A DNA stretch of 41,386 nucleotides from JAAYQU01 sp037441445 (GTDB taxonomy: Bacteria > Bacteroidota > Bacteroidia > Bacteroidales > Salinivirgaceae). This document shows, piece by piece, positions 1 to 7,093 of this stretch. Position 1 is the stretch's first letter. Each line of letters starts with the position of its first letter. A program made the position numbers and the translations under genes. The notes under the pieces were generated by a model. The model saw only the letters and a list, made by a program, of their open reading frames with translations. It was not told the origin of the DNA and did not search any database. Where the stretch lies: the NCBI GenBank assembly GCA_037441445.1, contig JBBISE010000015.1, positions 1 to 41,386 on the forward strand, written 5' to 3'.

Positions 1-247
1 TCAATGCACGTTAAAATAATGATTTTTGGGGTTGGGGGCTGCAAGTTGGGTTAATGGTACGTACTTCATATGAGTTCTTTTTTTTGCTACATTATCGGTA
101 GCTGAAAAGGGTTTAAAAATGACTTTATATATCATTGCAGGATACGATTCAGGTTGCTACACGAACCCAAAACCCTACTTAAAAAGTAGCATAAGGATAC
201 AAGAAAAGTATCCAATAGATATCTTCCATATATTGAAATACAGATCG
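1..247. other. Left edge without a recognisable gene
   Basis: I see no convincing gene here. A 78-codon plus-strand reading frame begins at 119, but it runs across the 3' end of the HTH gene on the other strand, has a composition unlike the neighbouring proteins and no recognisable motif, so I do not call it. The octamer TTGCTACA occurs twice (about 84-91 and 153-160). The region lies downstream of the HTH gene and, with the rest of 1-1600, beside the 3' end of tRNA-Leu, which is a common place for acquired DNA. Confidence 0.4.
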
Positions 248-610
248 TTATGGCTGTTTCTTCTTCTCTTCTTTATTTGGGTAGGATTTGAGCTTTGCAA
301 AAATTTCGCTATATGCGAAAAACAAACTACCGTTCATGTAATAGCCCGTCAATAAGCCCGCCTCCATCCAGTTGTAGATTGTTTGTTTGGATTTTTTTAA
401 GATTCGGCATACGTCTTCGATGACGAGAATCTCAGGAACTTGCTTCTCGAGCAGGGATAAATCTTTGAGTTCCTGACGAACGATGTCTTGGGTGATTGTT
501 CTGTGCTTTTCCCAGAATTCTTCGGGGTTTTGAACGAAAAATGCTTCCATAATATTTGCGAATTTTAATGTATCGCAAAATTCTGGCACATTTCGATCAA
601 TTAAAATCAA
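248..610 (-). CDS. Small helix-turn-helix domain protein (MerR/excisionase-like)
   Basis: A 120-residue protein with one recognisable domain in its second half. Residues about 60-100 read VIEDVCRILKKSKQTIYNWMEAGLL, then a short wing-like stretch with aromatic residues, which is the layout of the HTH_17/excisionase group of winged helix-turn-helix proteins (recognition helix around SKQTIYNWMEAG). Such proteins bind DNA and in Bacteroidota often accompany mobile elements, but no integrase or phage gene is present in this window. The N-terminal 55 residues are charged and unrecognised. The C-terminus is a lysine-rich tail. An internal Met at residue 21 (MEAFFV) is an alternative start. It is monocistronic as far as can be seen. 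The target and role are unknown. Confidence 0.6.
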   Translation of the reverse strand: MILIDRNVPEFCDTLKFANIMEAFFVQNPEEFWEKHRTITQDIVRQELKDLSLLEKQVPEILVIEDVCRILKKSKQTIYNWMEAGLLTGYYMNGSLFFAYSEIFAKLKSYPNKEEKKKQP

Positions 611-645
611 TTTCAGGTCTGAAATAGTTTTTTTTAAAAATTAAT

Positions 646-1515
646 TTAGTTTTTTTTACCTAGTTTGGTCCAAAGAATATCTATTTTGCTTGAAAATTCT
701 TTGTCAAGAAACGATTCTATATTAGTCAAAGCATCTTTAAGATCGTTTTGTTTAGACTCTTTTATATCATCCCAATCAACCTCACCCATTAAAAGCCTTC
801 GCGCGTTGTTGTAAGGTGAAGTGATGTTTTGTATTTCGCTGGAACCGACATCTAAAATTACGGAATACATTGCTGCATAGACCTCATCATATTTCTTATT
901 TTCTAAATCCCCGAAAATTAATCTCAAAAGCAAGTATCTTTCGCATGGAGAAAGTTTGTGATTATTTTTGGTTAGAGGTTTATCCTTACTGATTATTGCT
1001 TTAATTTGTCTTAGTAATGCCAGCGCAATATTAATCTGAGGATCTATCGATTGTTTAAAACATTTTTTAACTCCCTCAAGATCAATATCTGTTCCCTCAA
1101 GGTTTTCAAAAACAGTTTTGCATCGATCATTCATACGCAATACCGTCCAAAATAACGGAACACCCATATTATTTGGGAGTACTACGTGGAGTAAGAGTAA
1201 AACACCACTTAAGAAAAAGAATGCGAGACCTAAAAATACAGTTGAAATAAAAATGAAATAGGTTCCAACAAATCCTTAACCAAGGACAACAGCAATGAAG
1301 GCAAATATTTTGACTAATTCTTCGAATTTAAAAAAAGCCCACAAATGCTTTATATAATTAACGGTTTTTTCCTCCTGGATTTTTCCACTGTAGTTATTTT
1401 CAACTCGTGATAAAAATCTGTCGGTCATTTTCTCTAATCGCAGGGCAGATTTTTCCTGAAGTTTAGGGTATTCCTTTGAATTTGCTTCCATAGCTTTTTT
1501 TATTGAAAGATACAT
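646..1515 (-). pseudogene. Two-helix membrane protein gene interrupted by one in-frame TAA
   Basis: Two open segments on the minus strand (1515-1276 and 1275-646) are in the same frame and separated only by a TAA at 1278-1276. Reading through it gives one coherent protein of about 290 residues: a charged N-terminal helix (from MEANSKEYPKLQ at 1491, or MYLSIKKAMEA at 1515), a first hydrophobic helix just before the stop (KIFAFIAVVLG), a second long hydrophobic helix just after it (FIFISTVFLGLAFFF...), then a soluble domain of about 180 residues ending SKIDILWTKLGKKN. The 36 codons between the stop and the first ATG of the downstream part (1167) are all open, so the second helix would be lost if translation restarted there. 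The layout resembles membrane-anchored abortive-infection-like proteins, but I cannot assign a family. It may be a true pseudogene or a base-call error. Confidence 0.6.
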
Positions 1516-1572
1516 CAAAAGAAATAAAATTCCAAAATAACATTTGCACCCAAATCTGCATCCAAAAACACG

Positions 1573-1601
1573 AAAAGCCCCCGATTTCTCAGAGGCTTTT
1601 T
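1573..1601 (-). terminator. Probable terminator of tRNA-Leu
   Basis: On the minus strand just after the tRNA 3' end, AAAAGCC (1600-1594) pairs with GGCTTTT (1579-1573) around a 14-base loop, and the T-rich descending arm follows the G/C pairs. It lies 2-30 bases past the discriminator base, as expected for a tRNA transcript terminator. Confidence 0.55.
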
Positions 1602-1602
1602 G

Positions 1603-1686
1603 TACCCGGAGCCGGGATCGAACCGGCAAGAGCTTGCGCTCACTGGTGTTTGAGACCAGCGCGTCTACCAATTCCGCCATCCGGGC
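1603..1686 (-). tRNA. tRNA-Leu (anticodon CAA)
   Basis: The minus strand from 1686 has a full class II tRNA: acceptor GCCCGGA pairing with TCCGGGT (1-72 is a G-T wobble), D arm GGCGGAATTGGTAGACGC, anticodon stem-loop CTGGT-CTCAAAC-ACCAG with anticodon CAA, a variable arm GAGCGCAAGCTC, and T arm CCGGTTCGATCCCGG. The discriminator is A, correct for leucine. CCA is not encoded. The long variable arm and the D-loop fit tRNA-Leu reading UUG. Open reading frames crossing it on either strand are artefacts of the tRNA sequence. Confidence 0.97.
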
Positions 1687-1703
1687 GTTTCACATTGGCG
1701 GTG

Positions 1704-1734
1704 CAAAGATAATAGCTTTTTATTTATCTGCAAA
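1704..1734 (-). promoter_or_regulatory. Bacteroidota-type promoter of tRNA-Leu
   Basis: On the minus strand TTTG (1734-1731) is followed after exactly 19 bases by TATCTTTG (1711-1704), matching the Bacteroidota primary-sigma consensus TTTG-N19-TAnnTTTG. The predicted transcription start is about 1697, some ten bases before the tRNA 5' end. It sits between the stop of the DUF4834 gene (1742) and the tRNA, so the tRNA need not depend on read-through. Confidence 0.8.
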
Positions 1735-1741
1735 TAAAATC

Positions 1742-1969
1742 TTATTTCAACTCCTCAAATTCTACATACTCCCCAATATTCTCGGGGATATTTTTCTTCT
1801 CTTTTCGGTTGACATTCACATAAATATCCCCCTGTTGACTAGTATTGAAACCGTTTGCCCTTTCTTGATGTTTTTTAATCATCCGTTTAAGAAACCACTG
1901 AAATGTTACTCGTCCCACCAAATTCAGTACAATCAGGACAAGAATGAAAATTAGAAGAAATCGTAGCAT
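1742..1969 (-). CDS. DUF4834 family small membrane protein
   Basis: A 75-residue protein with an N-terminal transmembrane helix (MLRFLLIFILVLIVLNLVG), a short basic stretch (FLKRMIKKHQE) and a C-terminal tail with the pattern GDIYVN...KKNIPENIGEYVEFEELK. This hydrophobic helix followed by a tail ending in (G)EYVDFEEV-type residues is characteristic of DUF4834, a family found in Bacteroidota and of unknown function. It begins 12 bases after the preceding membrane protein gene and is the last gene of the three-gene minus-strand operon starting at 5145. The family call is from memory of the pattern; no activity is known. Confidence 0.75.
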   Translation of the reverse strand: MLRFLLIFILVLIVLNLVGRVTFQWFLKRMIKKHQERANGFNTSQQGDIYVNVNRKEKKNIPENIGEYVEFEELK

Positions 1970-1981
1970 TGGATGTGATAA

Positions 1982-2536
1982 TTACTTTACGAAAAATAAC
2001 AACAACAGCGATACCGAGTAGAGTGCTATTTTTAAATGGTCAACTGAAAGTCCAAAGATGCGCATGCGAGGGTATGTAAGGGTTACGCTTATTAAGGAGA
2101 AAACCGTAGTGCCCAACAAAATCCAATTGAAAAACACATGCGTAAACAAGTCCATTTTATAGAAAATTGCTCCCGATACGATATGCATGATGGACTTAGC
2201 TAATACTATGCCAAAATAAAAAATACCATTTTGACAGAGTAATTGAGCTGAAATTATCTTTTTTCGATCGCGCAAAATTGCATGTGTGAGCAATAACACT
2301 ATCATTATGCCCACCAATATTTTATCAGGCAACAACGTAAAATCCTTTAGTAAAAATTTGCTTACATACCATCCTATTGTAAGGGATAACAAATACATTC
2401 CTGTTGTTCCAAAAATTGTCAGTAAAATTTCAGGGATTGTTTTTCGGTTTATAAATGACAAACGGGTCGCCTGAAGCGAAAACATTTCAAACAATATTCC
2501 CAAAAGAATGAAAAGGGCAACTGTGTTTATGTGCAT
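1982..2536 (-). CDS. Six-helix integral membrane protein, unknown function
   Basis: A 184-residue protein that is almost entirely hydrophobic helices: about residues 5-25, 36-58, 71-88, 97-120, 130-152 and 165-183, with short basic loops (for example LRDRKK, TYPRMR). No catalytic motif is visible and I do not recognise the family. It starts two bases after the stop of the large DUF3352-like gene and is followed 12 bases later by DUF4834, so the three are translationally close and probably one transcript. The association suggests a cell-envelope role, which is inference only. Confidence 0.6.
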   Translation of the reverse strand: MHINTVALFILLGILFEMFSLQATRLSFINRKTIPEILLTIFGTTGMYLLSLTIGWYVSKFLLKDFTLLPDKILVGIMIVLLLTHAILRDRKKIISAQLLCQNGIFYFGIVLAKSIMHIVSGAIFYKMDLFTHVFFNWILLGTTVFSLISVTLTYPRMRIFGLSVDHLKIALYSVSLLLLFFVK

Positions 2537-2538
2537 GG

Positions 2539-5145
2539 TTACTCAATTTTAATATCATAAATAAATCCATCGATATGTCCTACTAAAAGATGGTAATCGT
2601 TTTCGTTTGTGAAACGTGTAATGGTAAAAGGTGTAATCCCGTGCTTGGGAAAACCCGGAAATTGCTTACCGTTTTGATCAAACAAAAATACTTTTTTATC
2701 GGTTCTGTCAACAATTCCTAAGCCACGTTTTTTAGCAGAAAAACGATAAATTGATGGAAAATCGATTATCTGACCCCGGAAGACGTGTGTAAAGACGTGT
2801 TTTCCTTGATTATCGGCAACAATCAACCTGTTCTGATCCAAAAAAATATGGTTTCCTTTTCCGTCGGATGAAAGGTCAGCGTATATGTAAACGTGGTCAT
2901 TCGAAACGTCAAACAGCTTTTCATGTCTTACAGTTCCATCGATAGAAATTGACATTAATTGTCCCTGATGTGTTGAAGTAAACCACCTGTTACGCGACGG
3001 GCTATAATAGAAGGGCGATTTCATTGATTTCCCCCTGAGTTCAGTTGGCTTTATGCGTTGGTCGCCCCTTCGATCGAGTATATAGATGCGAAGGGTGTCC
3101 CCCAACAACAGATAATCTTTTGTCCCGACCCTGAAATGCTGAACCGGAGTAGTTACGACAGCATCCGTTGCCTTGAAACTCCATCCCTCCACCCTATTTC
3201 CATCAACATCTGTCATGGACATGGTGCGATCGGCATGGGGAATGGCTATTCTATAATTTTTGTCCTTTTCATAGTCGAAAAGTCCCAATCCTGTTGTTGC
3301 TGGGCTTTGTAATGATAATGGGTAGTTTTCAGTGTCATTTCCTTCTCTGTCTAACAAATACAGCGTTGAAGTTGTATTAAACAACAGTTGCTGTTTTCCG
3401 TTTTTGAAACGATCAACCTGATGTATGTCACTTATAATCAATCCGTCAAGCTGCTTTTGCCAAACAATTCTACCTTGTTGGTTAAGCAAATAAATTTTGT
3501 TTGTGCTGTCCTGTACAATAATTTCTACTTCTGAATTGGGGTTTATGGTTACTGTTGCGGGTTTTAACACTGAGGAACTTTCCAGTCGGCTTTTCCATTC
3601 AAAATTATTACTGGTTGTAGCTTTCTGTTGCCCAAAATTGAGCACTATGTTATGATACGGTTTTTGTAAATCGGTGCTAATTTGCCACAAAATACTATAT
3701 GCATACCCGTCAATCAATTCTTTTAAGGCATGTCGAGGGCGATCTGAAATCCACCATGGCAGAAAATCGGTTTCACTTCCTCGTTGTTGGTAAATCAGGA
3801 TATTCGAACTACTGGCTTTATGCTCCTTAATTGCCTGAAATTCAACCGAACCCGACAATGTCTGTTGTAATACATTGGAGTTTATTACCTTGTATAACAC
3901 ATCGATGTTGGAGGCGACAAACAGGTAATCGTTACATACAACAATATACTTTGCCTTAGTGAGTGAAAAGGCCTTGCCAAACACCATTCCCGTAATGTCT
4001 CCCCAATTGGATTGATAAATCGAGAAGCGGGTATGATCATCAAAAACGTATGTATTCTCAACAGCCTCTATCATTTGACGTTCAGCTGTTTCAATCATGT
4101 TTTTAAGATTGAATTCTGTTGTGCTTTGTCCCTTTATTTTCAGCGCTATAATTTCTTGTTGGTCGGGTGTGGTGAATTTTACAATTTCGTCAGCATAGAC
4201 CCTTTCGAAGAATTCGAGAATATCAACACCATAAGTCTTTCGAAAACGCAAACGAACTTCTTCCTTTGTAACTGTGGAAAGTGGCAGGGCTTTCTTGTAC
4301 GACAGTTGGTATAAGGAACGCACAAACGATGGAATAACAGCCTCAACCGTAGCCTTTGAAGGGGGCAATCCGTTGACCATTTTCAGATAACCCTGAGCCT
4401 GTAGACCTGAGGAAAGACCATTAAATAGAATTGTCTGGTTTTTTATCCACATATCAAACACAGCCCATCCGTGGTCACTAAAATAGGGGAATCCGGTAAT
4501 ATCGTATTTACCTAAATTAAGGAAAATATTTGCCGTAGCAACTCTCGATGCTAGTTTGTCTGTACTTAGTATTGGCGATTTGGAATCCAATGGTTCAGTA
4601 TTCCTGCGTGCCAATTTCCTGACGATTTTACAGCATCCATCAAATGATGTTGTAAACAGAACAATACCTGAATTTTCAAAAAATGCAATGTTTCCTCCTG
4701 CCTGTGTATCAAACCAATACACTTCATTACCTGCCTCTTTCTCCCTTTTGATTTCCCCTCTTTTGGAAAGGTGCTTAATAAAATCAATCGTCCATTTTTC
4801 GGATTTGTCTATATCCGGAAAGGACAATATCCAAAGAAATCCATCATTGGGCTGATATGAAAGATACAATTCCATTGACTTTTCCAAAAATGATAGCGGA
4901 ATAAAACCAGGAAGTGCATTAGTGTCTTTTAGATGGGTGTTAATAAATTCACATACCGACTGATTTTCAGTACATTGGAAGAAATTTACAGGATTGTTGA
5001 CACGAACGAAAAATTCGGTAGAATCGTCAAAAACAGACATCGGATCGATTTTTCTGATAGCCGTTTTTCTGGAAATAAGGACAATTGTTACCACAATGGT
5101 GGCAATAAGAAGTCCAATAAAGATTTTTATCGCACGGCTAAGCAT
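2539..5145 (-). CDS. DUF3352-like membrane-anchored protein with C-terminal beta-propeller
   Basis: An 868-residue protein. Residues 1-27 (MLSRAIKIFIGLLIATIVVTIVLISR) form one N-terminal transmembrane anchor, putting the rest in the periplasm. Residues about 40-500 have the alternating strand/helix character of DUF3352 proteins (an early phenylalanine- and serine-rich segment FDDSTEFFVRVNNP, later SGSVEFQAIKEHKASSSNILIYQ). From about 525 to the end there are repeated units with the rhythm of a PQQ/WD-type propeller (IYLLNQQGRIVWQK, LYLLDREGND, IYILDRRGDQ, VFLFDQNGKQFPGFP). DUF3352 has no defined function. It is first in an operon with a six-helix membrane protein and DUF4834. The family name is moderately sure; the propeller is seen directly. 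Confidence 0.65.
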   Translation of the reverse strand: MLSRAIKIFIGLLIATIVVTIVLISRKTAIRKIDPMSVFDDSTEFFVRVNNPVNFFQCTENQSVCEFINTHLKDTNALPGFIPLSFLEKSMELYLSYQPNDGFLWILSFPDIDKSEKWTIDFIKHLSKRGEIKREKEAGNEVYWFDTQAGGNIAFFENSGIVLFTTSFDGCCKIVRKLARRNTEPLDSKSPILSTDKLASRVATANIFLNLGKYDITGFPYFSDHGWAVFDMWIKNQTILFNGLSSGLQAQGYLKMVNGLPPSKATVEAVIPSFVRSLYQLSYKKALPLSTVTKEEVRLRFRKTYGVDILEFFERVYADEIVKFTTPDQQEIIALKIKGQSTTEFNLKNMIETAERQMIEAVENTYVFDDHTRFSIYQSNWGDITGMVFGKAFSLTKAKYIVVCNDYLFVASNIDVLYKVINSNVLQQTLSGSVEFQAIKEHKASSSNILIYQQRGSETDFLPWWISDRPRHALKELIDGYAYSILWQISTDLQKPYHNIVLNFGQQKATTSNNFEWKSRLESSSVLKPATVTINPNSEVEIIVQDSTNKIYLLNQQGRIVWQKQLDGLIISDIHQVDRFKNGKQQLLFNTTSTLYLLDREGNDTENYPLSLQSPATTGLGLFDYEKDKNYRIAIPHADRTMSMTDVDGNRVEGWSFKATDAVVTTPVQHFRVGTKDYLLLGDTLRIYILDRRGDQRIKPTELRGKSMKSPFYYSPSRNRWFTSTHQGQLMSISIDGTVRHEKLFDVSNDHVYIYADLSSDGKGNHIFLDQNRLIVADNQGKHVFTHVFRGQIIDFPSIYRFSAKKRGLGIVDRTDKKVFLFDQNGKQFPGFPKHGITPFTITRFTNENDYHLLVGHIDGFIYDIKIE

Positions 5146-5281
5146 CTTTTAAATCATTTCAATTTTTAGCGTCACAAGTATAGGCAGAAAAAATCGTTTA
5201 AAAAAATGAACGCAAAGGTTTCTTATCAATAAACTACCCGCAAATGATGCAAAGTCGTTTTAGCGACTTAGATAAAGCACA

Positions 5282-6853
5282 TTAATCAGACACCTTGGGA
5301 GGATAATCAATGTTGAAATGAAGTCCGATGCTCTCTTTCCGTCGCATGGCATACTTAATTACCAGATAACCAACATTAATGAGGTTCCTTAGTTCACAGA
5401 GCTTGGGGATAACCTTGGAACGTCGGTACAAATCTTCCGTTTCCTTGTAGAGTATTTCTAATCGACTGATAGCCCTTTCAAGACGAAGGTTGGAACGCAC
5501 AATCCCTACATAATTGCTCATTATATGCTGCACTTCTTTTATGCTTTGGGTAATAAGAACCATTTCCTCGTTTGGGGTTGTCCCTTCGTCGTTCCAATCA
5601 GGAATATTTTGTGGGATTTGATGTGATCGAAAGACTGTAATTGCGTGTTGGGCTGCCTTATCGGCAAAAACAACAGCTTCCAACAACGAATTGGAGGCAA
5701 GCCTGTTAGCCCCATGTAATCCGGTCGAGGCCACTTCGCCTGCTGCATACAGGTAATTGATGTAACTTTGCCCGTTCTTGTCCACTTTTATTCCTCCGCA
5801 CTGATAATGGGCTGCAAACACCACCGGGACAAGGTCTTTAGTAATATCAACACCATATTTTCGGACATGCTCGGCAATGTTGGGAAAATGTTCCAACAAA
5901 GTCTTAGTGTCTAAATGACGGCAATCGAGATAGACAAAATCGTCGCCATGAATTTTCATTTCCTGGTCAATGGCGCGTGCAACAACATCCCGCGGAGCCA
6001 ACTCAAGACGTGAATCATATTTTTTCATGAACTCCTGTCCCGAGCAGTTTCTTAGTTTAGCTCCAAAACCACGCAAGGCCTCGGTAATAAGGAATGTAGG
6101 TTTGACACCCTGGTTGTAAAAAGCCGTGGGATGAAATTGCATAAACTCCATATTTTCAATCAACCCTTTGGCCCTGTAAACCATGGAAATGCCATCACCA
6201 GTGGCAACTTCGGGGTTCGTCGTGTTCAGGTACAGATTTCCACTCCCGCCGGTAGCAATCATCGTAACAGGGGCAAGAAATGTTATTACTTTGCTCCGGT
6301 TTTTGTCAAGAACATAGGCTCCGAAACATTCAATATCACGATCGTAACGAGTGATAATCCTACCCAGGTGATGTTGGGTGATAAGATCGATGGAGAAATG
6401 GTCTTCGAAAACATCAATATTTTTGTTAATTCTTATCTGGTGCATCAAACCACGCTGTATTTCATACCCGGTGATGTCTTTGAAGTGCAATATTCTATGC
6501 TCTGTATGTCCGCCTTCTTTTGCCAGGTCAAACTTTCCCGATTCGTTGATATCAAACTGTATTCCCCATTGCACCAGTTGTTCAATTTGGGCAGGGCCTT
6601 CGCGAACAACCATTTCTACAACTGATTTGTCATTAAAATTACATCCGGCAGAAAGAGTATCGGCTACATGTTTGTCGAAATTGTCGGGATTATATGTCAC
6701 AGCGGCAATACCACCCTGGGCGTATCGCGTATTGGTATCATCGAGTTTGGTTTTGGAAATAATGGCCACTTTGCCATAGGGGGCAACTTTTAAGGCATAA
6801 CTGAGACCGGCAATACCACTGCCAATGATCAAAAAATCGTAGTTTAGCTTCAT
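5282..6853 (-). CDS. nadB: L-aspartate oxidase NadB
   Basis: A flavoprotein of 523 residues that oxidises L-aspartate to iminoaspartate, the first step of de novo NAD synthesis, and then hands it to quinolinate synthase. The N-terminus MKLNYDFLIIGSGIAGLSYAL holds the GxGxxG dinucleotide-binding motif, followed by the NadB/SdhA-type FAD contact (NTRYAQGGIAAV), HTEHRILH, the substrate-capping region QFHPTAFY, and LITEALRGFGAKLRN. The end carries GLHGANRLASNSLLEAVVF and a helical C-terminal domain. I choose the ATG at 6853 because the family begins right there and a promoter-like TACTTTTG lies at 6900-6893; an ATG at 6952 would be upstream of that promoter. nadA and nadC are not in the window. 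The length is normal for the family. Confidence 0.95.
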   Translation of the reverse strand: MKLNYDFLIIGSGIAGLSYALKVAPYGKVAIISKTKLDDTNTRYAQGGIAAVTYNPDNFDKHVADTLSAGCNFNDKSVVEMVVREGPAQIEQLVQWGIQFDINESGKFDLAKEGGHTEHRILHFKDITGYEIQRGLMHQIRINKNIDVFEDHFSIDLITQHHLGRIITRYDRDIECFGAYVLDKNRSKVITFLAPVTMIATGGSGNLYLNTTNPEVATGDGISMVYRAKGLIENMEFMQFHPTAFYNQGVKPTFLITEALRGFGAKLRNCSGQEFMKKYDSRLELAPRDVVARAIDQEMKIHGDDFVYLDCRHLDTKTLLEHFPNIAEHVRKYGVDITKDLVPVVFAAHYQCGGIKVDKNGQSYINYLYAAGEVASTGLHGANRLASNSLLEAVVFADKAAQHAITVFRSHQIPQNIPDWNDEGTTPNEEMVLITQSIKEVQHIMSNYVGIVRSNLRLERAISRLEILYKETEDLYRRSKVIPKLCELRNLINVGYLVIKYAMRRKESIGLHFNIDYPPKVSD

Positions 6854-6892
6854 ATTCGAAGGATTGTAGGTCATTTCACGATTTGAGCTGTG

Positions 6893-6900
6893 CAAAAGTA
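6893..6900 (-). promoter_or_regulatory. Probable -7 box for nadB
   Basis: TACTTTTG on the minus strand matches TAnnTTTG; a start near 6886 would give a leader of about 30 bases before the chosen nadB ATG. No good -33 TTTG is found at 19-23 bases, so support is partial. It helps to reject the longer reading frame starting at 6952. Confidence 0.4.
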
Positions 6901-7093
6901 ACAAAATTGTGGGGATGTTGTCTCCCATATAGGCAAAATTCAAAAATAACATGCTGCTTCAATTTTACACGCAATTTTTAAGCAAATTCCAACAACAAAT
7001 CAGTTTTTTTTTCAATCCTCACTAAAATTTCATAACTTGCACACGATTTCTTCAAAAATCAACGTAATTCCATAAACCCTAAAATGACAGACA

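Noticed and set aside
119..355. 78-codon plus-strand frame at the left edge
   Set aside because: It overlaps the HTH gene on the other strand, shows no domain, and its composition is that of antisense coding DNA.
1503..1954. Reading frames across tRNA-Leu on both strands, including the N-terminal part MAELVDALVSNTSE
   Set aside because: These are translations of the tRNA and its antisense, a well-known artefact. Only the part from 1515 downward on the minus strand is used for the broken membrane protein.
6854..6952. 33-residue N-terminal extension of nadB
   Set aside because: The family starts at MKLNYDFLIIG and a promoter-like box lies inside the extension.
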